DNA of 64,000 nucleotides from Saururus chinensis (GCA_035235625.1 CP141147.1:13753001-13817000); one strand, 5' to 3'; shown: positions 1-12,310, counted from the first letter of the stretch. Numbers and translations are program-made. Notes: a model not told the origin generated them from the letters alone.

Positions 1-1390
1 GTAATATCTCCAATGTTATTTTAATAAGATTGGATACAAACATAGTTCTACCTAAAAACTAATGTCTTTTAAGAAACATAACATCATATATACAATGCTT
101 ACATATTTACAATTAAATGTGGAATCATATGTCAAAGTTGACTTAGAATAATAAAAGAGTCGATAAATCAGACAAAACATTCTTTCACAAAATTCAATAA
201 ATCATTCAAAAAATTGAATAAATCAATCATTCACGGAATCTGATAAATCGAAAAAATTATTGGTAAACAAGATTGGATAAATCATTCATTGACAAATGTC
301 ATCGATACTGAAGTGACATACATATGTGCTTGTGGGGAAACATGATCAAAATGATATAGATCTTCCCATGGTAACCTGATTTATGAGCGCACCAAATGCC
401 TCAATAAGCAGGGATCTAGGACTCATAATTCTAATAGCTTTTAGGCTTATACTAAATAACTACCTTTCAAATCCTATCATTGAAAACCATTTGAAATATC
501 ATTCTAATGATATAATAACATTTTAAAGTCCATATACTGAAAAGTCTGAGACCCAAACCGATGAAGAACTCATCAAATATTCATAAGTCATTCAACATCT
601 TTTTAAAACATGCATTCGTGCATAAATTCGAAACCATACAAGTTAACTACTTAAGGAAAACATATATTCATTTAAACAAGTAGGCATCAAAGCATGCTCT
701 ATTTTGTTTATTTTAGAAAGTTATGCTTATACTCTTAAATCACATTTTACACGCTTGAAACTTGTAGGAATATAATTTTATGATTTATTACATGTAATCT
801 TAGTGGGATATCTTTAACTAAGCATATTTTTTAAAGCATGACAATTGAGTAATTTTTAACGTTTTATGATGGATCTTTATGCTTGGCTATTACTTGAAAA
901 AATTGGGATAAGTGTGTAATGAAAAAATGAATGAAAAAAATGTTGATTTTTTTTTAAAAACTTGATTGATTGAAAAAATGATGATGATTTAAAAAAAAAT
1001 GAGAATAATGGTTTGTTTCACTTTTCACCTAGTAATCAGGCCTCATGCTTGGGCAAGTATAGGGGTTCGCATCAAAACATGAACACTTGAAATAAATTCT
1101 TTTATGACAATAAGATTAGATACAAACATAGTTGCAAAATAGGAGAGCAGAACAACAAAGTTGTAGGAAATACACTTTCTTTTATTAATATTACTTGATG
1201 AGTTCATTACATAAACAAAATGACCTCAATATCTAGTAAAGATACAAGATTGAAGTAAAGTTGCGTAGTTGATTACACGATCAACTACCATAGATTACAT
1301 GATTGCGAATGAAATTAAAATAGTTGAATGAACTTTATAAATTGTATATCGGTATAGAGATTTAAAAAAAAGTAAAACTTATTACATTTC
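1..1390. repeat. Diverged LTR-like remnant and AT-rich sequence
   Basis: No convincing gene. The first ~120 bases resemble, with many differences, part of the family B LTR near 29.45 kb (shared words such as GATTGGAT, TAGTTCT and CCTAA in the same order), so this is probably an old copy of that family. A perfect 9-base inverted repeat (GTAGTTGAT, 6-base loop, ATCAACTAC) lies near 1265-1288 and contains ACACGAT, the core of the palindromes in the introns at 15-18.6 kb. The rest is A+T-rich with no recognisable feature. Confidence 0.35.
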
Positions 1391-1500
1391 ATCTGATTCT
1401 GGATTGAATTCCTAATTGATTCGTCCGCGAAGAATGGCAGCACAAATTTGAGGCCTGGCCAATTTTGTGATCTCCACTTAGGTAAAATCTGGTTGAAGGA
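1391..1500 (-). pseudogene. 3' end of C48 peptidase-like gene, cut off by the retrotransposon
   Basis: Read on the minus strand, this continues the last exon that stops at 14904. Removing the element and one copy of the CTCCT duplication places this stretch directly after the DCGVF-containing exon, and the frame then runs on with residues such as EITKLARPQ and AAILRGRIN before a stop. That is the usual C-terminal tail of transposon-associated Ulp1-like proteins. Two in-frame stops interrupt the tail. Assignment rests on continuity of frame and on the duplicated target site. Confidence 0.6.
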
Positions 1501-1505
1501 CTCCT

Positions 1506-2491
1506 TGTTGACATAAAAAAAATTAAAAAAAAACAAAAAAATTAATCAAATCAAAATTCAATTGCAAAGATCTCGGAGCTTGACTAGCTTCGGATAACTC
1601 TAAATTTTCAAAATGGACAAAGTCTCAAAAATGGGCAAAGTCCAAAAAAAAAAAAAATTTGAAAATGAAACAAATTCTAAAGTTATACACATGGTAATGT
1701 GTTAAAAGAAAAAATTAAAATTCAAAGGCAAGAGTTCGGAGCTTGACTAGTTCTCGATAATACTAAAGTCTCAAAATGGACAAAGTAAAAAAAAAAATTA
1801 TCACCAAAATCTAAAGGCCAAGATTTCGGAGCTTGACTAGCTCTGAGTGAGACCAAATTTTTAAATGGACAAAGTCTCCAAAGTGGACAAAGTCCAAAGA
1901 TAAAAAAAATGAGGAGGCAAAATCTAATCCTACACATGTAGGAATAGACTAAGGCTTCCAACAAAAAAATTATATTATGAGAGGACTTCATGGGGGCCTC
2001 TTTACATTCAAAATTACACAGTTAAGAAAGGCTTTGTAAGCCTCACATGGCCACATAAAAAAAATCCAAATTGCAAAGGACTATGTGAGACCCCATAAAT
2101 CTTACACCAAAATAGCCATAAAACCAAAAGGTTAAGTGACACTCGTGGACCCCACAATAAGTTTTGTTAAAAAAAAAATTAAGATGAATAATGATGTGTA
2201 AAGAGAGTGATGAAGTGGAGTGGACCAAGTCAAAGGTATAACGCCCGATCTTCTCTCACACTTCCCACTAACTTACACTTCACACTGCCCACTTCCTCCA
2301 CTAATCAAGCCGGTTCTTACCAACCCTCCCACTAACCCATTTTCCATCTCCCACTAATTCACTCTCCATTTCCCATGAACTACCTTTCCAACTCACCCCA
2401 CCACTTTGCTTAACTGTACAACCCCCATCCTATAAATACCCCTTCGTTTTTATAAGAAGGAGCTTTTGTCTTTCAAGTCTACGGAACCTCC
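1506..2491 (+). repeat. 5' LTR of the Tat-like element, truncated at its 3' end
   Basis: This is nearly identical to 13432-14441 over its whole length, with scattered substitutions and A-run length changes. Similarity stops abruptly after AACCTCCAA, where the 3' copy continues for another ~460 bases and this copy passes into integrase sequence. It holds a TATA-like motif (CCTATAAATACCCC, near 2430-2443). High identity to the 3' LTR indicates a fairly recent insertion. Confidence 0.85.
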
Positions 2492-3480
2492 AAGGCCTAC
2501 CATGATAAAACATTGTATGGAATATGCTAAGAAATGTCAAGCATGCCAATATCATGCAAACTTTATACATCAAGCACCTGAATTCTTGCACCCTACATCT
2601 GCTTCTTGGCCTTTCGAAATGTGAGGAATGGATATCATAGGTCCAATTACCCCTAGCTCATCTAAAGGTCATAGGTTTATAATCACGGTCACTGACTACT
2701 TCTCAAAATGGGCAGAGGCTACAGTACTTCATGAAACAAAAATGAAAGATGTATTAAAATTCTTGAAGACTCATATTATTTATAGGTTTGGAGTCCCGAG
2801 AAGGTTTGTGCATGACAACGGACCTCAATTTGCAAACTATAAATTTTACCAATTCTGTGCAAAGTATGGCATTGAGAGTGTAGCCTCACTGCATACAATC
2901 CTACTGCTAATGGGCTTGCTGAAGCTTTCAACAAGACTATATGTAAACTCGTAAAGAAAGTTATATCAAAGAATAAAAGGGATTGGCACGAAAAATTGCT
3001 AGAAGTATTGTGGGCTTATCGCACCACAGTTCGAAATGCAACTCAAGCGACACCTTTCTCCCTTGTTTATGGATGTGAAGCGGTCTTACCTTTAGAAATT
3101 CAAATCCCATCATTGAGAGTGGCTTTGGCAAATCAATTAACAAATGATGAGAATATCAATCTACGCCTACAAGAACTAGAAATTCTTGACGAAAAAAGGT
3201 TACAAGCCCAGCAAACTACAGAATTGTATCAGGCAAGGATGATTGGGGCTTTCAATAAAAAAGTTAAACAAAGATCTTTCAAGAAGGGCGATTTGGTGCT
3301 TGCCGTTAAATGACCCATGGTTTTCACGCTTAAGTTAAAAGGCAAGTTTGAACCTAAATGGGAAGGGCCATACGTTGTTGAGACGGTTTATTCAAATGGA
3401 GCTTACCAACTCTTGACACAAGAAGGTGATCAGTGTTTACTACTGATCAATGGAAAATTTCTAAAAAATATTACCCTTAG
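2492..3480 (+). pseudogene. Retrotransposon integrase, C-terminal part of pol
   Basis: Integrase inserts reverse-transcribed DNA into the genome. Visible here are the CxxC half of the zinc-binding domain (CQAC, near 2540), the first catalytic Asp in GMDIIGP (2631-2633), the second in HDNGPQF (2814-2816) and the third residue, Glu, near 2921-2923 in an NGLAEAFN context. That is a D-D-35-E spacing once a one-base frameshift before 2921 is allowed for. The C-terminal part shows GKFEPKWEGPYVV and GAYQLL, usual in Tat/Athila-type pol. Breaks: TGA at 2622-2624 where Trp is expected, the frameshift between the second Asp and the Glu, and TGA at 3311-3313 where Arg is expected. No RT or RNase H precedes it. 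Not functional. Confidence 0.85.
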
Positions 3481-3550
3481 AAATGGAATCAAATGATACA
3501 AAGATGTAAACTCAAATGCAAGGTTTTAGTTAAACAAAAAAAAAATGGGG

Positions 3551-6500
3551 CTAAAATTTGAGGCTATTAAAAACTTCATTCATAGCTTGTTCTGCTTTAT
3601 GCTTCATAGCTATTCTAGCTTCTTCGCTAGAAGAAAAGGATCGCTCCAAGTCTTTAATTTTTTTATGCAACTTGCTTACTTCCCCAACTTTGACACTGAT
3701 CTTTGCATCCAATTCTTTAAGCCTAAGGGATGAATCTCTGAGCTCCACTTCAATAATTGATTGTTCCCTTGAAACTCCATGAATCTGGTTTTCAAGTTCT
3801 TCCTTCTTTTTAAGAAGAGCCTCTATTTGACCCTCCACCTCAATATGCTCTTGCTTTAGAGAAATCTGATAATCCATGAGTTTATTGAGATAGGCATATT
3901 TCAAAGAAGACTATGCTTCAATACCTTTCCCCTCTGATTTAAGTCCTTCAAGCTCATTTAACAATTGAGACTCTACCTTTCTCTCCTCATCTAATTTCAC
4001 ATATATGAGACTTGGTCCACATGCTCTCTTTATTTCATTGGAAGTTGTGATTATCTTATCCAACGCAGAACAATAAGGATTTGTGTCAACTTCTTGATAA
4101 TCTAGAAGGCTTAATAAGTTTTCTAATTCAGCTTTCCTTACAGCTATCATGGTGGGAGTCATCTTAATCAGAACCTCCAGTGTCTCTTTAAATGTTCTAA
4201 GAAGAGAATATATAATCATCATTTGAACACATACATTTTCCACATCATCTTGTTCATGGGAAGAAGTAGCCGCATCGACATGTTGATTTGAAACACCTTT
4301 GCTCAAGATTAGGCCTTTGCTATAAGAGGAGCTTTTACTAGAAGAAGAATTAGAACTCAAACTGTCAGCTGCTGAAATGTCTTTTAAGGCCTCAATTCTT
4401 TCCACCCTAGATGTAATACCCGTTTCTAAGGGTGGTGAAGTAAGTGTGGTGGGAACCTACAAGTCAAAATTTACAAAAATTATTAAAAAGAAAAAAGAAA
4501 AAAAAAGAAAAAAATGGAATTAAAGAAGAAGAACCAAAAGATATACCCGAGCAAACCGAGCAAACCCCAATTATGGGTTAGTCTCATCTCTAGTTGTTGT
4601 GCCTTGGGCTTCTGTTTGGATTATACCACTTAAGTTTTCAAGTATAGAGCCTAATCCTTGAGACTCTAATGGATTCACATCCTTTAAGTTTCTACGCATG
4701 GGGCCTAAACAAAGAATATGAAATGAGTGAGCTATGCAACTATTTAAAAAAAAAAAACCTTACTTGATAAAGAAGGGACAACTTCATTCACATCAAGTTC
4801 ATGAGTCCATTCTTGAATTCTTGATAAACTTGAATTATTAAGGGTGCCTAATAAAAAAAAAGAGGAAGATAATTTTTTTTAAAAAAAAAAAAGAAGAGAG
4901 AGGTGTGTTTAGTATACCTTCAAAAATAATAATGTCTTCCGTATTCACATCATCATCAATTCCCTCCACAAAATTTACCAAGCTTTGAGAATTCACATCA
5001 CTTGCGTGACAAGAGGATGATGAAACTTCTACATACAAGGAGAACAATGAGTTAAAAAAAAGGGGGGGGGGATGTGGGGAGAATAATGAATTAAAAAAAA
5101 AGTCAAGATATTTAAACCTTGAATAGTAATGTCTTCATTTCTCTTCTTCTTCCCAAGACGAAGAGCTTTTGACTTTATCCTAGTTCCCTTACCAAAATCA
5201 TCTGATTTAGGTGAAAGTGGCCTTTTGTTCGAATCAGCAATGATGAAACGGAATGAAGGTGCATTTGATATATCTACATTCAGGTAGTTCTCAGTAGCTC
5301 TTACCCACCAATTAGCAAAACACTCAGTGGAGACAGTGCTTTCATCTGGATAAATGAATTTTGTTCCAGTATTACATTTTATAAAGTGATACCAAGCACA
5401 AGCAGCATCACAAATTTCTCCATGTCGTTTCCATTGAAGGTTAGGGTTTCCCACCATACCTTACGAATATCCAAACTATACAGCAAATCGGCTTGGAGTA
5501 TACGGCTCAAGTTCTATTTGAAGCACACTTCGATAAACTAAAGTACTGGGGCGGATGTTGATAAGCCAGATAAATGCAGCATCATCCAATTTTTTTACAC
5601 TAGCAAGGGAAGAACAATCTATCATCATTCCTTCATCGTTAAAATGGGGAAGACTTCCAAGATGCCAGTTTCCATGAAAATGGATTTTCTCCCGTGCTTC
5701 TTTTAAAGATAATTTTTTTAAAGAACCTACTGCTAATCTTCCCAAGAAGGCTTCTCCCCTATTAGCTTGAGGAGCAGGTGGATGGTGTAGAGATGGACAA
5801 TGCATGACATACCAACCATAGAAGAAATGGGCAGGATAAGCCTTCAATTTGTACTTCTCCAAACCAAGATGCTTTATATGATCACGTAAACCAGTGCATA
5901 GACGAGCTACCATGGCAGGGCAAAGTGCAAAACGTCTACCCAATGCCATGGGGGCTGCAACCAAGAATAAGGAGGGGTTGAGTAGTCGAGGATTCTTGCT
6001 CGGGAATATACAATGGCGGAGCCATGCAACAAGGTATGCAGCGAGGAAAGTTTCTCTAAGCATGGTATAGCCATCAGCTCGTAATGCTCGAAGCCCTGGC
6101 TCTTCACTTTCAGGCACTAGTAAATCTTCCAAGCTAATGGAATCTTTTCTTGCCTGTGCTTCAATATCTGCCTTGGTAAGAGGATTCCGAGTCTTATATC
6201 TCAAAGATTTCTCACTACTCTCTATCTCGGCCTATGTTTGGCTAAATTCAACAATGTTAAAGAAATGGCTTGTCCACTGTTGAATGAGAACACCTTTGGC
6301 ATGAACTTGTTTCTCTTTTGCAATAATGGTAAAGTGAAGAAACAGTTCAGCTACAATCCTGTATAAGTCAGGCTCTGCCTCTCGAATCAACTCTAACTCT
6401 TGGTTGCAGGGAATATACTCCTCATAAACCTCCCCGAAGCCTGGAAGAGCTGAGATGTGTGTCATCTCACTTAAAGAAAACCCATACTCACCATTTGGAG

Positions 6501-7364
6501 AAAGACAAGTATTTGTTGCAAGACAAAAAGACTCCAGCATAGCAATGTAAACTTGCTTATTGAATGTTATTCCTCTTTGTGTAGCCAACACTGCTGCCAA
6601 CAAACCATTTCTCTCCAGTCTGGATGCAAATGAACCTACAATCTTCCCAGTAAGAATAGACCAATGCTTTGAGTCATAAGCCCATCTACTTATGTAGTCA
6701 AAGTCATTATATGAAGACCCTTTCGCCATAGATTGAGTCAAAAGTATTTCCAACTGAATATACTCTTCTCTATTATTCGAAGATGTAAGAGTACTTGGAT
6801 ATAATACTCGACGTTCGATGTCTCCATATCTTCACTCGCTGAAGTCTCTACTATCTTTTGTGAATGCCACAAATTTGACACCGCTAGAACGGTGAGTCAA
6901 TTCTGAAGAGCATCCTAAAAATAACTCCTTGGATGGAATTCCTCTTGAAGGGGAACCTTCAGAGCAAACTGTATATTTATAAGATCTAATGAATAGATCG
7001 CGCTCAAAAGACATGTTGGTGGAAATAACTTCCCCATATATATGAAAATGTCGATTTGCTTTCGTGGGAATCCATAAGAAAAAGAACTGCCTTTGCCACC
7101 ATCTCCGCATATGTAGGCAGGTTTTGGAAATATCCACTCTCTATTAGTTATTAGAGTCCTTTCGAGATCTGGAACCATTTTTTTTAAAATGGAAGTCCGC
7201 TTGTGTTGGTTATCAGCACCTAAATCTTTTATTGTTCTAGAGATGATTTGTCCGTCCAAACGAAAAACTGGGAATCTAGAACCGCCTGACGTATCTTCTT
7301 CAGATGCTTGGCTTTGGACATTCACATGAGAAGAAGAAGCTATTTCTGGAAAAAAGTCTTTCAA
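3551..7364 (-). pseudogene. Antisense spliced gene inside the retrotransposon: plant-mobile-domain-like protein with coiled-coil tail
   Basis: Five exons can be modelled on the minus strand: 7364-5118, 5028-4918, 4847-4764, 4704-4547 and 4456-3551, all with GT-AG borders. Exon phases (1,1,1,0) agree across all four introns, which is hard to get by chance. The first exon encodes a ~700-residue region resembling the plant mobile domain (aminotransferase-like) family, with W/F-rich helices and an HFFYGWYVMH segment; the last exon encodes a Ser-rich stretch and a long Glu/Lys heptad-rich coiled coil. Antisense extra reading frames between pol and the 3' LTR are known in Tat-lineage elements. Breaks: a frameshift near 7085, and in-frame stops at 6832 (TGA), 6232 (TAG), 5476 (TAG), 5461 (TAA), 4571 (TAA) and 3911 (TAG), mostly explained by C-to-T in CGA, CAG or CAA codons. 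Function of this family is unknown; here it is decayed. Confidence 0.7.
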
Positions 7365-7429
7365 ATAAACCTAAAAAATAATAAGAAGAAGAAGAGAAGT
7401 TAGTAAATAATAAAAAAAAGTTTTCATCA

Positions 7430-10400
7430 AAAAAAAAAGCAAGTCTAAAGTTCTCAATCCCCTCGGAAAGAGATATAATGAGACCTGCATCTCTCTTTTG
7501 AAATAAAAAATAAAAAAAAACAAACAAATCAAAATCAAATAGAGCAAACCTAAAGTTCTCAATCCCTTCGGAAAGAGACATAATCAAACTTGCATCTCTA
7601 TTTTGAAAAACGAACAAAACAAAATCGAAAGAAACAAGTCAAAATCAAATAGAGTAAGCCTAAAGTTCTCAATCCTCTCAGAAAGAGACATAATGAGACT
7701 TACATCTCTCTTTTGAAAAACGAACAAAACAAAATCGAAAGAAACAAGTCAAAATCAAAGAGAGTAAGCCTAAAGTTCTCAATCCTCTCGGAAAGAGACA
7801 TAATGAGACTTGCATCTCTCTTTTGAAAAAAAAAAAATCGAAAGAACCAATAAAAATCAAAGAGAGCAAGCCTAAAGTTCTCAATCCCCTCGGAAAAAGA
7901 CATAATGAGACTTGCATCTTTCTTTTAAAGAACGAAAAAAAATAAAATAAAATAAAACAAACAAATCAAAGTCAAAGAGAGCAAGCCTAAAGTTCTCAAT
8001 TCCCTTGGAAAGAGACATAATGAGACTTGCATATCTCTTTTGAAAAAAAATTAAAAAAAAAAACAAATCAAAATCAAAGAGAGCAAGCCTAAAGTTCTCA
8101 ATCCCCTCGGAAAGAGACATAATGAGATTTGCATCTCTATTTTGAAAAACAAACAAAACAAAATTGAAAGAAACAAGTCAAAATCAAAGAGAGTAAGCCT
8201 AAAGTTTTCAATCCTCTCGGAAAGAGACATAATGAGACTTGCATCTCTCTTTTGAAAAACAAAAAAAAAAATCGAAAGAACCAATAAAAATCAAAGAGAG
8301 CAAGCCTAAAGTTCTCAATCCCCTCGGAAAGAGACATAGTGAGACTTGCATCTCTCTTTTAAAGAATGAAAAAAAAATAAATCAAAGTCAAAGAGAGCAA
8401 GCCTAAAGTTCTCAATTCCCTTAAAAAGAGACATAATGAGACTTGCATATCTCTTTTGAAAAAAAAAATTGAAAAAAATAAACAAATCAAAATCAAAGAG
8501 AGCAAGCCTAAAGTTCTCAATCCCCTCGGAAAGAGACATAATGAGACTTGCATCTCTATTTTGAAAAACAAACAAAACAAAATCGAAAGAAACAAGTCAA
8601 AATCAAAGAGAGTAAGCCTAAAGTTTTCAATCCTCTCGGAAAGAGACATAATGAGACTTGCATCTCTCATTTGAAAAACAAAAAAAAATCGAAAGAACTA
8701 ATAAAAATCAAAGAGAGCAAGCCTAAAGTTCTCAATCCCCTCGGAAAAAGACATAATGAGACTTGCATCTCTCTTTTGAAGAACAAAAACAAACAAATCA
8801 AAGTCAAAGAGAGCAAGCCTAAAGTTCTTAATTTCCTCTGAAAGAGACATAATGAGACTTGCATATCTCTTTTGAAAAAAAAAATCGAAAAAAACAAACA
8901 AATCAAAATCAAAGAGAGCAAGCCTAAAGTTCTCAATCCCCTCGGAAAGAGACATAATGAGACTTGCATCTCTCTTTTGAAAAACGAACAAAACAAAATC
9001 GAAAGAAACAAGCCAAAATCAAAGAGAGTAAGCCTAAAGTTCTCAATCCTCTTGGAAAGAGACATAATGAGACTTGAATCTCTCTTTTGAAAAAAAAAAT
9101 TCGAAAGAACTAATAAAAATCAAAGAGAGCAAGCCTAAAGTTCTTAATCCCCTTGAAAAGAGACATAATGAAACTTGCATCTCTCTTTTGAAAAACGAAA
9201 AAAAAAAAAAACAAATCAAAGTCAAAGAGAGCAAGCCTAAAGTTCTCAATTCTCTCGGAAAGAGACAAAATGAGATTTACATATCTCTTTTGAAAAATGA
9301 ACAAAACAAAATCAAAAGAAACAAGTCAAAATCTAAGAAAGTAATCCTAAAGTTCCCAATCCTCTCGGAAAAAGACATAATGAGACTTACATCTCTCTTT
9401 TGAAAAAACGAAAAAAAAAATCAAAAGAACCAATAAAAATCAAAGAGAGAAAGCCTAAAGTTCTCAAACCCCTAGGAAAGAGACATAATGAGACTTGCAT
9501 CTCTCTTTTGAAAAATAAAAAAAAAATCGAAAGAACCAATGAAAATCAAGGAGAGCAAGCCTAAAGTTCTCAATCCCCTCGGAAAGAGACATAATGAGAC
9601 TCGCATCTCTCTTTTGAAAAACAAAAGAAAAATTCTCGAAAGAAGCAAGTCTAAAGTTCTCAATCCTCTCGGAAAGAGACATAATGAGACTTGCAAAATA
9701 AATCAAAATCAAAGCGAGCAAGCTTAAAGTTCTCAATCCCCTCGGAAAGAAACATAATAAAACTTACATTGCTCTTTTGAAGAACGAAAAAAAAAATCAA
9801 AATCAAAATCAAAATCAAAGAGAATAAGCTTAAAGTTCTCAATCCCCTCGGAAAGAGACATAATGAGACTTGCATCTCTATTTTGAAAAAATGAACAAAT
9901 CGAAAGAACCAATGAAAATCAAAGAGAGCAAGCCTAAAATTCCCAATCCCCTCGAAAAGAGACATAATGAGACTTGCATCTCTCTTTTGAAAAAAAAATC
10001 GAAAGAAATAATGAAAATCAAAGAGAATAAGCCTAAAGTTCTCAATCCCCTCGAAAAGAGACATAATAAGACTTGCATCTCTCTTTTAAAAAACAAAAAA
10101 AAAATTGAAAGAAACAATAAAAATCAAATAGAGCAAGCCTAAAGTTCTCAATCTTATCAGAAAGAGACATAATGAGACTTGCATCTCTCTTTTGAAAAAG
10201 GAAAAAAAAATCGAAAGAAATAATGAAAATTAAAGAGAGCAAGCTTAAAGTTCTCAATCCCCTCGGAAAAAGACATAATGAGATTCGTATCTCTCTTTTG
10301 AAAAACAAAAAAAATCGAAAAAAATAATAAAAATCAAAGAGAGCAAGCCTAAAGTTCTCAATCCCCTCGGAAAGTGACACAATGAGACTTGCATCTCTCT

Positions 10401-10645
10401 TTTGAAAAACAAAAAAAAAATCGAAAGAAACAATGAAAATCAAAGAGAGCAAGTCTAAAGTTCTCAATCCCCTCGGAAAGAGACATAATGAGACTTACAT
10501 CTCTCTTTTGAAAAACGAAAAAAAATTCTCGAAATAAGCAAGTCTAAAGTTCTCAATCCCCTTAGAAAGAGATGTAATAAAACTTGCAAAATAGCAAAAA
10601 AAAAATAATTAAGATTCTCAATCTTCTTGAAAAGAGAATTAGAAT
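7430..10645. repeat. Tandem array, about 31 units of ~103 bp
   Basis: The marker AAAGTTCTCAATC recurs about 31 times from 7445 to 10550 at intervals of roughly 75-115 bases. Each unit reads roughly: AAATCAAAGAGAGCAAGCC, the marker, a CCCTCGGAAAGAGACATAA block, GAGACTTGCATCTCTCTTTT, then a variable A-rich spacer (AAAAACRAAAAAA, sometimes CGAAAGAA). Units differ mainly in A-run length and a few substitutions; the last ones are degenerate. CATCTCTCTTTT faces AAAGAGAG in the next unit, so units can pair with neighbours. Short frames open on both strands only because the period is near-regular; there are no codon signals. The position between the antisense gene and the 3' LTR matches the hypervariable 3' region of Tat/Ogre elements, which seeds satellites in other plants. 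Confidence 0.95.
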
Positions 10646-10809
10646 TGCAACAATTTTTTATATGTCGTTATATAAGTTATAAAGTTAAATTTTAAGTTCT
10701 TGGATGTCCATAAATTACACTCCTCTATCTGGCAGAAAGAAGAAGACTTGCTCCAATCCCAAAGTAGTCTTCAATCTATAAAATTAAAAAAAAAATTAGC
10801 TTCATAAAA
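10646..10809. other. AT-rich spacer after the tandem array
   Basis: It links the array to the GC-rich segment. I see no gene or repeat in it apart from poly-A runs. Confidence 0.5.
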
Positions 10810-12310
10810 AAAAAAACTGGTGGCGGCTCTTCCTAAGCTGAGCTCAGCCGGACTTGAGCTTAGCCAAACTCAGGCTCATGGCAAGCCGGATTTAAAAAAA
10901 AAAAAATCAATTCGAATTGCAGCCATTGATTTTCCTGACTAAATCAGGACAACTCATAAAAAAAAATCATCACAGCCATTGATCACCATGGACAAATCAT
11001 GACCATTGATGTCAAATCCCTAATACCCCTTCCTCTCCTTCCTCCATCCCATTCCTTTCCGATCACCTCCAGCCACCCCTTCTCCTCTTCCCAGTCCAGT
11101 TCCCATTCTGCCGTGGGATCCGCCGTTCTCCCCACCGCCACCGGCCGACGGTCTTCCCTGCCGTGACTCCACCGTCGCTGTTCTTCTTCGGTTATCTCTA
11201 CTCGCTGCCGGACCTCACCTAGCTGCCTCCGCCCCTCTCGCCAGATCGCCATCTCTTCTTCCTCCGCTGCACCTCACACTAACCAGTCACCGCCCCTTTT
11301 CCCTCTCCTTCGAGCATCAACCCTTTTCTCCACCACCCTCACCCTCAGTCTCGATATTCTTCCACCACATTCTCCCTCGCCGGCCATCGCTCCCTCTTCC
11401 TCGCCAGATCTCCTCTTCTTCTTTGTCCATCAACCCACACCTCGCACCGTTGCGCTCCTCTTCCTCTCCAATCACCTCCGCTACACCAATCTCTGCCATC
11501 CCCTTCTTCTTCCATCAAGCCTCTCCTCCGGCCGCCGCTCTCTAGTCCCTCTTCTGCCATCTTCTTTCACCGGATCGCCACCCCTCTCATCTTCCACTCT
11601 CCACCACCAAATCTCCGTCCTCAACTACAAAACTGATTTTCCCTTTTCCGGCTCTTTCTTTCTTCCCCGTCAAGGATGGTAGAGACGGTGAATGCATCAT
11701 AGATAGCCGACGGACAAGGGCCGCTAGTCACAAGGTTCGTCGTCTTTGTTGTGCTTGTTGTATCTACTGTCACAAAGTCACATCCTTGACGACTTAGGCT
11801 CTCCAAATCCCTATCTCCCAGTTCCAGAAAGCAAGGAACCGAGGCTCCTCTTTGGTGCAGTGAGAATGGCCCTTCCTCGGACCTCCGCCAGTCGTCAGTA
11901 TTCCCTCGGTCCCTGACCCCCTCCACATCCGATTCCGAGTCCATCGGTCCAAGTCTTCATTGACTGAAGGCAGAGGGCATAGCTTCACCCTTCGTAGTCT
12001 GCACACCGCCTCTCCAGTCGCCTACACATCTTCATACTACATCTAATTTGCCATCACTTCTCCCTGCCCGGCCGCCACCACCTCTCTCACTCTCTTCCCT
12101 CACTGCTTTCAATTCACCAGCCCTTCTCCCCAATCCGTCCCACAAATCAACACGGCTTTTCCATCCCTCTCTGTATGGCTCCGACGCCTCTGTATTTCTC
12201 CCATTCTCTCATCGTCCAAAGAGTAAAAGAATAAATACAAAATAGATAAATAAAAGAGAGAGAGACAACAACCTTGAGCAATTTCCACCAACGCGTCCTC
12301 ACAAATCAAT
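10810..12310. other. GC-rich, pyrimidine-strand-biased segment within the element
   Basis: The composition changes sharply from AT-rich to C/T-rich on the + strand (repeated CTCC, TCTTC, CGCCAGATC, GCCGGC words). Near 10838 there is a palindromic AGCTGAGCTCAGC. Several overlapping frames stay open on both strands because stop codons are rare in such sequence, but none has recognisable domains or convincing splice borders. On the minus strand it lies upstream of the antisense gene, so it could be that gene's leader and promoter region; it could also be a captured host fragment. Neither is proven. Confidence 0.5.

Noticed and set aside
7300-10467. Many 60-140-codon open frames on both strands across the tandem array
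   Set aside because: They translate the same ~103-bp repeat in different frames (for example repeated MSLSEGIENFRLALFDF or REMQVSLCLFPRGLRTLGL); there is no coding constraint, so they are shadows of the repeat.
7430-10645. Regular repeats and spacers suggesting a CRISPR array
   Set aside because: Units are head-to-tail satellite repeats with A-rich variable parts, inside a plant retrotransposon with LTRs and a target duplication; no spacers of unique sequence.
10983-12309. Overlapping 60-107-codon frames in the GC-rich block
   Set aside because: Stops are rare in C/T-rich sequence; the frames overlap on both strands and show no domain or splice logic.
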